Source: Empedobacter brevis NBRC 14943 = ATCC 43319 (GTDB lineage: Bacteria > Bacteroidota > Bacteroidia > Flavobacteriales > Weeksellaceae). Taken from it: DNA of 64,000 bases. Shown in pieces: positions 1 through 10,827 of the stretch. The DNA is taken from the NCBI RefSeq assembly GCF_000382425.1, contig NZ_KB908296.1, forward strand, positions 1 to 64,000, given 5' to 3'. The position numbers were made by a program, and so were the translations under genes. Every line of letters begins with the position of its first letter. Within the stretch, counting starts at the first letter, position 1. A model generated the notes under the pieces. That model ran no database searches. It saw nothing but the letters and a program-made list of their open reading frames with translations, and was not told the origin of the DNA.

Positions 1-74
1 CGAAAATTTTAAAGTTTTTATTTTAACAAGTCGTTTCTAACTTTACTCATCAATTCATAAAAGAATCGGATCGC

Positions 75-114
75 AAAACTAAATACTTATTTATAACTCT
101 CAAAATTTAGTTTT
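75..114 (-). other. Leader stem-loop transcribed off the left edge
   Basis: A perfect 10-bp inverted repeat, AAAACTAAAT at 75-84 and ATTTAGTTTT at 105-114, encloses a 20-nt loop. It lies about 70-110 nt downstream of the leftward promoter at 187-218, so it would be in the 5' leader of whatever gene lies beyond position 1. No coding frame is apparent on either strand of 1-186. A long non-coding leader behind a strong promoter fits an rRNA operon or a regulated leader, but the gene itself is outside the window, so this is inference. Confidence 0.4.
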
Positions 115-186
115 AACTAAATAATTTCCGGTATTTATAAGCTCCTATGTCAACTACAATACTACTCGTCTTTCGTATTGGGATTG

Positions 187-218
187 CAAATATACAACCC
201 ATTTTTCCGAAACTCCAA
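187..218 (-). promoter_or_regulatory. Leftward Bacteroidota-type promoter
   Basis: On the minus strand, TATATTTG (187-194) matches the Bacteroidota -7 consensus TAnnTTTG. A TTG (216-218) lies 21 nt upstream, at the usual -33 spacing. Both elements are perfect, which is uncommon among the intergenic regions here. Transcription would start near position 180 and run off the left edge. Confidence 0.6.
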
Positions 219-360
219 ACGAAATTTACATTTATTTTACACAAAAGCCCTAACTCATTGTTATATCGCTAAATATTTTTGAAAAAAACATAAATTAAAA
301 CCGAAAAGTGGCCGGATCCCTGCTAAAACAAGCACGAAATCTATAGAGGTTGGCCCAAAA

Positions 361-376
361 AATCACTAGCGATTTA
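361..376 (-). terminator. Weak terminator downstream of metX
   Basis: On the minus strand, AAATC and GATTT form a short 5-bp stem around a 6-nt loop, followed by further T residues, about 30 nt after the metX stop. It is the only terminator-like structure before the leftward promoter. A separate GGCC/GGCC pairing with an inner TGCT/AGCA hairpin (about 310-355) lies further downstream and is unexplained. Confidence 0.3.
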
Positions 377-406
377 CACTTCTTCAACAAAAAGAAAGGA
401 GAATAT

Positions 407-1414
407 TTAAGCAAAAGGTTTCAGAATTTTATTCAATTCATCAAGTTCAATTAAAAAACCATCGTGTCCAAACAAAGATTCTATTTCTACATATTTTGCA
501 TTGGGAATATGTTTTGCAATGAATTTTTGTTCTGAAGGAGGAAATAAAATATCAGAAGAAATCCCAATCACTAATGTATTGGATGAAATTTGAGCGAGCG
601 ACTTTTCTAAACTTTCCTTTGTTCTTGCAATATTTTGCGAATCCATTGCTTTGGAAAGTGTCCAATATGAATGCGCATTAAATCGATCGGCTAATTTTTG
701 CCCTTGGTATTTTTGATAAGATGATGCTTTGAAATCATTGAAAACGGAATAATCGTCTTTTTGTTTTTGTTCATATATACTATAGGTCCGGTAAGAAAGC
801 ATGGCAATTGTTCGAGCCGCAATTAGTCCATTTTTACCTGCTTCTTCTATTTTATCATTGAAAGTAGCATCTGCTTCTATCGCCAGACGTTGAGATTCGT
901 TGAATGCAATTCCCCAAGGAGAATGTACAGCATTTGTTGCAAGCAAGACCAAATTATCAATTTTTACCTTATTAAGAAGTGTAAATTCTAATGCTTGCTG
1001 GCCTCCGAGCGAACCTCCAATCAGTAATTTGATTGTATCGATATTCAAATGTTCTGCTAAAAGCTGATGTGCATTCGCCATATCTTTTATTGTTATTATA
1101 GGAAAATCTCGATAATACGGAGAATTTGTTCCAGGGTTTGTAGATAACGGATTTGTTGTACCATAATTAGAACCCAAAACATTTGCACAAATAATAAAAT
1201 GATCATTGGGATTAAACAAATCATTCTCTCCGAAAAGACCAGCCCACCATTCAAATACATCTGAGTTTGCCGTAAGCGCATGGCAAACCCAAATGATGTT
1301 GTCTTTATTTTTATTTATTGTTCCTGCCGTATGATAGGCAATTGTTAAACTTTCTAAAGATTGACCATTTTCTAATTGAAAAGAGCCATTATAATGATAT
1401 TGATGAAAATTCAT
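407..1414 (-). CDS. metX: Homoserine O-acetyltransferase
   Basis: Transfers an acetyl group from acetyl-CoA to homoserine, the activation step for methionine synthesis by direct sulfhydrylation. It is a cytoplasmic alpha/beta-hydrolase fold protein of 335 aa, somewhat shorter than the 350-380 aa usual for the family. The nucleophile elbow GGSLGG puts the catalytic serine at residue 135; the C-terminal FGHDGF motif carries the histidine at 317, and the acidic residue is probably the Asp in ISSDILFPP (about 288). It starts 27 bp after the stop of metY, which makes the next reaction, so the two form an operon. O-succinyl specificity cannot be excluded by eye, but the pairing with an O-acetylhomoserine sulfhydrylase supports acetyl. 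Confidence 0.93.
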   Translation of the reverse strand: MNFHQYHYNGSFQLENGQSLESLTIAYHTAGTINKNKDNIIWVCHALTANSDVFEWWAGLFGENDLFNPNDHFIICANVLGSNYGTTNPLSTNPGTNSPYYRDFPIITIKDMANAHQLLAEHLNIDTIKLLIGGSLGGQQALEFTLLNKVKIDNLVLLATNAVHSPWGIAFNESQRLAIEADATFNDKIEEAGKNGLIAARTIAMLSYRTYSIYEQKQKDDYSVFNDFKASSYQKYQGQKLADRFNAHSYWTLSKAMDSQNIARTKESLEKSLAQISSNTLVIGISSDILFPPSEQKFIAKHIPNAKYVEIESLFGHDGFLIELDELNKILKPFA

Positions 1415-1441
1415 AAATCGTTGTAGCCTGAAGTTTCTTGT

Positions 1442-3016
<1,575 letters not shown>

Positions 3017-3138
3017 TAAAATAGATTAAAAATGAATATAATTAACAAATAAAGAATCATTTTTACTTTGAAAATCTATTAATATCCATTTTATAGAATA
3101 TTATTTTAACAAATTAATCAATTGTAATTATTGAAAAT

Positions 3139-3166
3139 AAAAAAAGGAGATCAAAATTGATCTCCT
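3139..3166 (-). terminator. Terminator of atpD-atpC
   Basis: Perfect 9-bp stem AGGAGATCA/TGATCTCCT (3145-3153 and 3158-3166) with a 4-nt loop. On the minus strand it is followed by a run of seven T residues. It lies 28 nt after the atpC stop and is a classical intrinsic terminator. Confidence 0.85.
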
Positions 3167-3193
3167 CTGTATTATTTATTCAAAAAAAAGTAA

Positions 3194-3487
3194 CTAGTTT
3201 GCTAAAACGATTACTTTATTATTGTTCATTTCAATTGTTCCTCCTTTGATGTCTAATAATAATGTAGACTCATTAGATGGAGAAGTATAAACTTTACCAG
3301 ATTGATTATCGAAATCTTCGAAAGTTTTTGTGTGAACTTTTATTTTAATTGTTCCTTCACCTAAAGTTGCAACGATAGGAGCGTGGTTATTTAGCAACTG
3401 AAATTCCCCATCTTTTCCTGGTAATGTTACAGCATCTACTTCACAGTCAAAAACTACATTTTCCGGAGTAATAATTTGTAAGTGCAT
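3194..3487 (-). CDS. atpC: F-type ATP synthase epsilon subunit (short form)
   Basis: Central-stalk epsilon subunit of F1. At 97 aa it covers only the N-terminal beta-sandwich (LQIITPENVVFDCEVDAVTLPG, then the GEFQLLNNHAPIVATLGEG core). The C-terminal helical hairpin of the roughly 135-aa classical epsilon, which inhibits ATP hydrolysis, is absent. Short epsilons are usual in this phylum, so this is probably not a truncation. It lies 87 bp downstream of atpD; a stem-loop with a U-tract between them may lower its expression relative to beta. Confidence 0.92.
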   Translation of the reverse strand: MHLQIITPENVVFDCEVDAVTLPGKDGEFQLLNNHAPIVATLGEGTIKIKVHTKTFEDFDNQSGKVYTSPSNESTLLLDIKGGTIEMNNNKVIVLAN

Positions 3488-3500
3488 AATCCTATTGTTT

Positions 3501-3553
3501 TAAAAAAAAGAGTACTTAGTAACTTTTAGAGTAAAAGAAACGTAAGCACTCTT
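3501..3553 (-). terminator. Leaky terminator/attenuator between atpD and atpC
   Basis: On the minus strand AAGAGTGCTTA (copy at 3543-3553) pairs with TAAGTACTCTT (copy at 3508-3518), 10 of 11 positions, around a 24-nt loop. A run of T residues follows at once. It has the form of an intrinsic terminator with a large loop, which would weaken it, and it sits inside the atpD-atpC operon. A plausible role is partial termination, giving less epsilon than beta (1:3 in the complex). Confidence 0.45.
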
Positions 3554-3574
3554 TTATATTGTTATATAAAAATA

Positions 3575-5101
<1,527 letters not shown>

Positions 5102-5117
5102 TTATTTTATTTGGGTG

Positions 5118-5125
5118 CAAAGGTA
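5118..5125 (-). promoter_or_regulatory. Promoter -7 element for atpD
   Basis: TACCTTTG on the minus strand matches TAnnTTTG exactly. No clear TTG lies at -33. The implied leader is about 30 nt. Confidence 0.5.
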
Positions 5126-5225
5126 AGTTAAAAACATTGTATAATTTATATACTTTTTAAGATTTTTATCATAATATTTTGATTAGTAATCAGAATATTA
5201 CAATCGATCGGAATAAAAAAGAAAA

Positions 5226-5255
5226 TTGCAGTTCAATCTGAAAGCCTTAAATTTG
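5226..5255 (+). promoter_or_regulatory. Promoter of ribF
   Basis: TTG at 5226-5228, a 19-nt spacer, then TAAATTTG at 5248-5255: both elements of the Bacteroidota promoter with canonical spacing. Transcription would begin near 5260-5263, only about 10 nt before the ribF start codon. Confidence 0.65.
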
Positions 5256-5271
5256 TGCAAAATCATTTTTA

Positions 5272-6198
5272 GTGAACGTTTATCAATCAATAGAAGAAAT
5301 CAAACCTATTAACCGTCCTGTTCTTACTTTAGGGATGTTTGACGGTGCACACATAGGTCATCAATCTATTCTAAAACAACTTAATACAATTGCAAAAGAA
5401 ATTGATGGAGAAAGTGTTTTGATTACTTTTAATCCACATCCTCGAATGGTTTTACAACCAAATTGCGATCTCAAGTTTTTGAACACCTTAGAGGAAAAAG
5501 AAACGGTGCTTCGTCAATTTGGATTAGAGCATTTGATTATTCAAGAATTTACAAAAGAATTTTCTCAGGTAACTTCGGTAGAGTTTGTCAAAAATTTGTT
5601 GGTCGATAAAATCCACATAGATACACTTGTAATAGGTTACGATCATCATTTTGGTAAAAACAGAGAAGGTAATTTTGAACAATTGCAAGTACTTTCAAAA
5701 GAATATGGTTTCAATTTGATTCAATTGCAAGCAGTAGAAGAAAATGATACTGCCGTAAGTTCTACTAAAATCAGAAAGGCCTTAATTGCGGGAAATATTG
5801 AATATGCAAATAAAGCGCTCAATTATCGTTACCCTCTTTCAGGGAAGGTTGTACATGGAGATAAAATTGGACGAACACTTGGTTTTCCTACCGCTAATTT
5901 AGAAGTTGACCCCAATAAATTAATTCCAAAAGATGGAGTGTATGCTGTAGATGTTTTTGTAGAAAATAAAAAATATTTAGGTTTATTGAGTATTGGTTAT
6001 CGTGAAACGGTTACAAATCTACGAGAGCATAGAGTAGAAGTGAATATTTTAGAGTTTGATCAAGATATTTATGATGAGACGATTCGTCTTGAATTTTTAG
6101 GTCGACTTCGGGATGAAAAGAAATTTGCTTCATTAGATGACTTAATTTTTGCAATGAATCAAGACAAAGAAAATGCCATTAAGCATTATTCAAAATAA
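5272..6198 (+). CDS. ribF: Bifunctional riboflavin kinase / FAD synthetase
   Basis: Makes FMN from riboflavin and ATP, then FAD from FMN and ATP. Length is 308 aa, typical. The N-terminal nucleotidyltransferase domain has GMFDGAHIGH at 21-30 and SSTKIRKAL at 163-171; the C-terminal riboflavin-kinase domain has GRTLGFPTANL at 200-210. The start is GTG: there is no upstream ATG, and the next in-frame ATG is inside the GMFDGAH motif. The promoter -7 element ends 16 nt before this GTG, so the mRNA leader is very short. It is convergent with the subtilase gene and shares a bidirectional terminator with it. Confidence 0.95.
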   Translation: MNVYQSIEEIKPINRPVLTLGMFDGAHIGHQSILKQLNTIAKEIDGESVLITFNPHPRMVLQPNCDLKFLNTLEEKETVLRQFGLEHLIIQEFTKEFSQVTSVEFVKNLLVDKIHIDTLVIGYDHHFGKNREGNFEQLQVLSKEYGFNLIQLQAVEENDTAVSSTKIRKALIAGNIEYANKALNYRYPLSGKVVHGDKIGRTLGFPTANLEVDPNKLIPKDGVYAVDVFVENKKYLGLLSIGYRETVTNLREHRVEVNILEFDQDIYDETIRLEFLGRLRDEKKFASLDDLIFAMNQDKENAIKHYSK

Positions 6199-6199
6199 A

Positions 6200-6238
6200 T
6201 TTTCCGACGTCTGATTTTAATGATCAGATGTCGGAAAA
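6200..6238. terminator. Bidirectional terminator between ribF and the subtilase
   Basis: Sixteen-base arms TTTTCCGACGTCTGAT (6200-6215) and ATCAGATGTCGGAAAA (6223-6238) pair with a single G-U. The arms end in T/A runs, so the hairpin works in both directions between convergent genes. Confidence 0.9.
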
Positions 6239-6241
6239 CAA

Positions 6242-7840
6242 TTATTTCTTCACCACTTTTTCAATCAAAATATTTCCTTTAGAATCTGTAATATTAATCA
6301 AATAAATACCTGATTTCAATTGATTTGTTGAAATTGAATTTTGATTGTTGATTGAAATTATTTTTTGTCCAATCAAATTATACAATTCTATCTTTTTTAT
6401 TTGTTCTTTTGATTGAACATTCATAACCTCTTTGAAAGGATTAGGATAAATTTTTATTGCATTTGTATTTTCTATCTCATTTGTTTTCAATAATTCCTGA
6501 GAAGCCATATAATAGTTAGGTACTCCGTATCCCAATTGATCAGAAGGAGACGAGAATAAATGAGCTGATTGCTGAATATTCTGTTTTAAAACTTCATGAG
6601 CAACTTTTGGAAATTGTTGAATCATTAATGCTACTGCTCCGGCCGAAACAGGTGAAGCGAATGAAGTTCCATTGGAATACGTTAAATTTCCATCCGGCAT
6701 ATACACAACAATATATTGCCCTAAAGCGGATACGTTTGGTTTAATCTCACCTAAAGCATTTGGTCCGAAAGATGAAAAACCTGCAGGTTTTTTGTATGAA
6801 TCGTTTGCTCCAATTGAAAACACATTTTTAACATCAGCTGGAGCAGAAATCCTTTTCCAAGAAGAATCCCCTTCATTTCCTGCAGCCACCACTACAAAAA
6901 TCCCTTTATTAGCAGCCACTTCAGCTCCTTTAGATATTAAAGTTGTTTTTCCGTCCATATTATCAAATGTATAGTCGTATCTTGCATCATCAAAAGCATA
7001 ATACCCTAAAGATGTATTTATCACATCCGATCCTATACTATCCGCTCTTTCTGCGGCTTGTATCCAATACATCAGTTCTTTTGGCGTTTCAGAATTATTG
7101 TCTTCTGAACGATACAATGAATAAGTTGCTTTTGGTGCTGTCCCTACATAACTTCCTCCTATTTCTGCCGCCATAGTTGATAGAACCATTGTGCCATGTC
7201 TATCCGCATCGTACACCTGTTTCTTTTTATCCACGAAATCATAGGTATCAAGAATTCTGTTTTCTTTACGCAAGATATCAAAAGCGGCAATTTTGTCAAC
7301 GCCCGGAAAACCTGCATCAATAACGGCGATTAAAACTCCTTGCCCTAAAATGTTATTTTCATGAAGTGGTTTTAAATTAATTTGATTTATGAACTCTTCG
7401 GCATAACCATAGTTATACTTTTCCGATTCATTTATTAAATCTTTCCATTTAGATTGATTTTTTAGAGACGTTTTAGGAAGAGAATTACGAACCATTGTTT
7501 CTGCAGATTCAACAAAATTTAAGGCTGTTAATTCGTTCAAAACTTCTTCATTCGAAATTTCTACCATTACAGAATTCAACCATTTCGTATGACCGATATA
7601 ATTTAACGCTAACTTTTTAATTTGATTAATTCTATATTCAGAAATTGGAACATCTTCCTCGTTAATTGAAATTGTATACTTTTCTCTTCGATCCAAAGAT
7701 CGTTGAGAAAGCATTTGCAATGGATTTAATAAAAAAGAAGATGTATTTTCTTTTGGTTTTAATTTAACCAGATATAAATCTTGCGCCGCAGCATAAGTAA
7801 AACCAAAGAAGATAATTGACAGTGATAAAATTCTTTTCAT
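6242..7840 (-). CDS. Secreted S8 subtilisin-like protease with T9SS sorting domain
   Basis: Exported serine peptidase, 532 aa from the ATG at 7840 (MKRILSLS then a hydrophobic signal ending AAAQD). The upstream TTG at 7858 would prepend six residues that spoil the signal peptide. The triad is Asp175 (AVIDAGFPG), His215 (DRHGTMV) and Ser393 (NGTSFASP), with oxyanion Asn322 (AAGNEG). The last roughly 75 residues begin IYPNPF and end VEKVVKK, a type A T9SS domain that directs export and anchoring or release at the outer membrane. It is last in an operon behind an ECF sigma factor and a membrane protein, which suggests it is part of, or a target of, that signalling unit. Substrate unknown. Confidence 0.9.
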   Translation of the reverse strand: MKRILSLSIIFFGFTYAAAQDLYLVKLKPKENTSSFLLNPLQMLSQRSLDRREKYTISINEEDVPISEYRINQIKKLALNYIGHTKWLNSVMVEISNEEVLNELTALNFVESAETMVRNSLPKTSLKNQSKWKDLINESEKYNYGYAEEFINQINLKPLHENNILGQGVLIAVIDAGFPGVDKIAAFDILRKENRILDTYDFVDKKKQVYDADRHGTMVLSTMAAEIGGSYVGTAPKATYSLYRSEDNNSETPKELMYWIQAAERADSIGSDVINTSLGYYAFDDARYDYTFDNMDGKTTLISKGAEVAANKGIFVVVAAGNEGDSSWKRISAPADVKNVFSIGANDSYKKPAGFSSFGPNALGEIKPNVSALGQYIVVYMPDGNLTYSNGTSFASPVSAGAVALMIQQFPKVAHEVLKQNIQQSAHLFSSPSDQLGYGVPNYYMASQELLKTNEIENTNAIKIYPNPFKEVMNVQSKEQIKKIELYNLIGQKIISINNQNSISTNQLKSGIYLINITDSKGNILIEKVVKK

Positions 7841-7842
7841 AT

Positions 7843-7875
7843 GTGTTAATTCGTTCAATTCGATTAAATTAACAC
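7843..7875. promoter_or_regulatory. Hairpin between the anti-sigma candidate and the subtilase
   Basis: Perfect 9-bp arms GTGTTAATT (7843-7851) and AATTAACAC (7867-7875) with a 15-nt loop. On the mRNA (minus) strand the hairpin ends two nucleotides before the protease ATG, so it could mask initiation. On the plus strand it is followed by a run of nine T residues and looks like an intrinsic terminator, although no plus-strand gene ends here; it could stop antisense transcription. Confidence 0.45.
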
Positions 7876-7881
7876 TTTTTT

Positions 7882-8889
7882 TTACTTTATTTGATAATAT
7901 TCAAAAATTTCTTTTTTATTCTTTTCTAATGTTCCTAACAAAACAGCATCCATTTTAGGCTGGTTCGTTGTCAGAATAATCTTGTCCTTTGATTTTTCAA
8001 ATGTGATCACAACACGATTTGTCGTATTTTCAAATGTAATCTTGTCTTTCGATTTTTTCAACAACTTAAAAGTTGTTCGAAGTATATCCGATTTTACCGT
8101 AAACTTTAATGGTTTATAAGTAATTAAAGCTTTATCAATTGCAGATTTTTTAGGCGCAACAGCTAAAACAGAAGATGTTTCTAAATTAGCTGAACGTTCA
8201 TCGGCTACAACACTCATTTTCATCCGCTTGTTAGAGTCTTCAACTGATGAATAACTTACCCCTTTAATTTTAAAGGGTGTATTTTCCTTCTTGGAAACAG
8301 AATCCTTTATGTAACCACTGGCTTTAGCAACAGCATATTGTCCTTCTTTTTCTATTGAATCTAACGTTTTTGAACGAGCCTCTATCGCTTGAGGGGCAAA
8401 TACTAAAGTAGGTGATTCCGGTACTGATGCTTTTGAAAATTCCGGTAAATACCCCCCGTTTGTATTTTCTTCAATTGAATTTTCTTCCACAACTTTATAA
8501 ACAGGTTCTTTTACAACCTTTTTATTCTTTACAATTTCTATCGGTTTATCCAAAATTTCATCTTTCGATTCCAAAATCTCCAATTTCTCCTGTTGAATTA
8601 CTTTGTCTTCTATTGCAGGAGTATTCATTTTTACAACTTCAATTGAATTTTCTCTGTTTTCCGTATTTATATTCTCAATAAAAAGCACAAAATAAGGAAT
8701 TGCAATCAATGCAAAAACTGCTGCCGAAAACCAAACACTCGAAACAAATTCCCGAATTGGTTTCTTTTTCTTCTCTTCATTCTGTAAACCAGATTCAATA
8801 CGCTTCCAAACCAAATCTCTCGGTTTTTCACCGACAGTCTCGTTACTTCTTTTTCGAAATAATTCTTCTATTGGATCGTTTGTATTCAC
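7882..8889 (-). CDS. Single-pass membrane protein, candidate anti-sigma factor
   Basis: 335 aa, no recognised family. The N-terminal roughly 45 residues are charged and cytoplasmic, one membrane segment spans about 50-70 (SVWFSAAVFALIAIPYFVLF), and a long, low-complexity, Lys/Glu/Val-rich extracytoplasmic region ends in a compact beta-rich segment (about 265-335). The GTG start overlaps the sigma-factor stop as GTGA. The pairing and topology (cytoplasmic N-terminus, one TM, periplasmic tail) match membrane anti-sigma factors, but there is no visible zinc-binding HxxxCxxC or FecR signature. The role is inferred from position and topology. The downstream protease gene follows after 41 bp. Confidence 0.6.
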   Translation of the reverse strand: MNTNDPIEELFRKRSNETVGEKPRDLVWKRIESGLQNEEKKKKPIREFVSSVWFSAAVFALIAIPYFVLFIENINTENRENSIEVVKMNTPAIEDKVIQQEKLEILESKDEILDKPIEIVKNKKVVKEPVYKVVEENSIEENTNGGYLPEFSKASVPESPTLVFAPQAIEARSKTLDSIEKEGQYAVAKASGYIKDSVSKKENTPFKIKGVSYSSVEDSNKRMKMSVVADERSANLETSSVLAVAPKKSAIDKALITYKPLKFTVKSDILRTTFKLLKKSKDKITFENTTNRVVITFEKSKDKIILTTNQPKMDAVLLGTLEKNKKEIFEYYQIK

Positions 8890-9428
8890 GATAAATTTGA
8901 TTTTATATTTTCATTCTTACTTAGCATTTCCTTCAATTTCGTCTTCGCCAGATTTAACTGCGATTTCGATGTACCTTCTGTAATCCCTAAACTTTCGGCG
9001 ATTTCTTTGTGTTTATATCCTTCAATGACATAGAGGGTAAACACAAGACGACAGCCTTCGGGTAAATAGTCGAGGAGCTTCATCACATCATCTTCCTCTA
9101 TTTGTTGCGAAGCTTCCTGATTAGAAGAAATAGAGGAAGAATAGTCGTCTACATTGAGATGAAAAATTTTATTTTTTCGTAACTCCATCAAACATTCATT
9201 GATCATAATTCTTCGCATCCAACCTTCAAAACTTCCTTCAAACGAATAATTTTGCAGATGCTGAAAAATTTTTAAAAATCCTTTAACTAAAGCATCTTCT
9301 GCTTGTTGTATATCTGTAAAATATCTTTTACATACTGCAAAAAAACGCGCATCATATTTTTCATAAAGCATCCGCTGTGCTTTCGAATCATTATTGATAC
9401 AAGCTTTTATCAGTTGTTTTTCGTCCAA
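8886..9428 (-). CDS. ECF RNA polymerase sigma factor
   Basis: Sigma-70 family extracytoplasmic-function factor, 180 aa. Region 2 spans about 22-90 (MLYEKYDARFFAVCKRY, AEDALVKGF, EGWMRRIMINECLMELRKN). Region 4 is at about 115-170, with the helix-turn-helix YKHKEIAESLGITEGTSKSQ. The start is TTG: no ATG or GTG lies in frame upstream, and the next Met is inside region 2. It is first in the sigma / membrane protein / subtilase operon and translationally coupled to its partner. Confidence 0.92.
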   Translation of the reverse strand: MDEKQLIKACINNDSKAQRMLYEKYDARFFAVCKRYFTDIQQAEDALVKGFLKIFQHLQNYSFEGSFEGWMRRIMINECLMELRKNKIFHLNVDDYSSSISSNQEASQQIEEDDVMKLLDYLPEGCRLVFTLYVIEGYKHKEIAESLGITEGTSKSQLNLAKTKLKEMLSKNENIKSNLS

Positions 9429-9530
9429 AATACTTTTCTTTCTTATCGTTTAGATGCGAAAATTACGTTTATGGTTGCTTCATTAACGTAAAATATTTGT
9501 TAAATTTCTGAAAACTTATTGATTAAAAAT

Positions 9531-9561
9531 AAAAAAAGTCGCTCTTTAAGCGACTTTTTTT
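9531..9561 (-). terminator. Terminator downstream of asd
   Basis: Stem AGTCGCT/AGCGACT with a 5-nt loop and A/T tracts on both sides; it lies 20 nt after the asd stop. The T-runs on either strand make it bidirectional in form. Confidence 0.85.
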
Positions 9562-9580
9562 ATTTATATCTTACAGAATC

Positions 9581-10576
9581 TTATCCGACTAATTTATTTT
9601 TTACTAGGTATTCTGCAATCTGAACTGCATTTGTAGCTGCACCTTTGCGTAAATTATCTGCAACAATCCAACAATTTAATGTTTTTGGCTGAGACATATC
9701 ACGGCGAATACGACCAACAAAAACATCATCTTTTCCCTCTGAATAAAAGGCCATTGGATATGTATTGGTATCAGGGTTATCTTGTACTATTATTCCTTCT
9801 TGCTCTGACAACAATTTACGAACTTCTGCTAAATCAAAATCGTTCTCAAATTCGATGTTTACAGATTCAGAATGACCTCCTTGTACAGGAACACGAACCG
9901 CAGTTGCTGTAATATTCATCTCATCAACACGCATAATTTTACGCGGTTCGCGTGTTAATTTTAATTCTTCTTTTGTATACCCTGTCTCTTCATCAAAAAC
10001 ATCGCAATGTGGCAATGCATTTTTGAAAATTTGATACGGATAAACTTTTGCTACATCGCGTCCCTCTATTTCTCCATTCAATTGTTCCACAGCATCTTTT
10101 CCGGTTCCTGTAACTGACTGATAAGTAGAAACAACTACACGTTTTATTCCGTATTTTTTGTGTAAAGGATTTAGCACCATTACCAACTGAATGGTAGAAC
10201 AGTTAGGATTTGCAATAATTTTATCATTTGTAGTTAAAATATCTGCATTGATTTCCGGTACAATCAATGGACGATCCGGATCCATTCTCCAAGCAGATGA
10301 ATTGTCAATTACAGTTGTTCCAACTTCTGCAAACTTAGGCGCCCACTGTTTGGAAGTTTCTCCTCCTGCTGAAAACACTGCGATATCCGGTCGCATTTCT
10401 ACAGCATCCTGCATTGAAACAATTTTGTACTCTTTTCCTTTGTACTCAATAGTTTTTCCTATTGATCTTTCTGATGCTACTGGGATAATTTCAGTGATTG
10501 GAAAATTTCTTTCTTCCAAAACTTGGAGCATAACTCTGCCGACCATTCCGGTAGCGCCTACGACTGCTATTCTCAT
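9581..10576 (-). CDS. asd: Aspartate-semialdehyde dehydrogenase
   Basis: Reduces aspartyl phosphate to aspartate semialdehyde with NADPH, feeding lysine/diaminopimelate, threonine and methionine synthesis. 331 aa. The N-terminal dinucleotide fold begins RIAVVGATGMVGR; the catalytic cysteine is C126 in ANPNCSTIQ, and the acid/base histidine is in VQGGHSESV (about 237-245). The length and the GGETS/NSSAWR motifs are typical of the Gram-positive/Bacteroidota subgroup. A terminator follows; no close operon partner. Confidence 0.95.
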   Translation of the reverse strand: MRIAVVGATGMVGRVMLQVLEERNFPITEIIPVASERSIGKTIEYKGKEYKIVSMQDAVEMRPDIAVFSAGGETSKQWAPKFAEVGTTVIDNSSAWRMDPDRPLIVPEINADILTTNDKIIANPNCSTIQLVMVLNPLHKKYGIKRVVVSTYQSVTGTGKDAVEQLNGEIEGRDVAKVYPYQIFKNALPHCDVFDEETGYTKEELKLTREPRKIMRVDEMNITATAVRVPVQGGHSESVNIEFENDFDLAEVRKLLSEQEGIIVQDNPDTNTYPMAFYSEGKDDVFVGRIRRDMSQPKTLNCWIVADNLRKGAATNAVQIAEYLVKNKLVG

Positions 10577-10767
10577 GTTGATTAAAATAATGTATTTAAA
10601 ATTTCGAATTGCTAATTTACAGATAATTTTTATACATTTTTCTCTCTTTCATAGGTTTAGCTTTTCATTTAATATGATATTTTTTATATTATGATATTAA
10701 TTCAGGTTTTTCATATGTTCATTGAATAAAAATTTAAAATTTTCTATTTCTATAGAATTTCAGACAT

Positions 10768-10794
10768 AAAAAAAGTGGAACAAAATGTTCCACT
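10768..10794 (-). terminator. Terminator of the T9SS protein gene
   Basis: Perfect 8-bp stem AGTGGAAC/GTTCCACT with a 5-nt loop, followed on the minus strand by seven T residues. Confidence 0.85.
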
Positions 10795-10827
10795 CATATA
10801 ATTGTATAAAAATATTTTTTCAAAAAA

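Noticed and set aside
10191-10694. A 167-codon plus-strand frame over asd
   Set aside because: Lies almost wholly inside the asd gene on the other strand, no promoter or family resemblance; a shadow frame.
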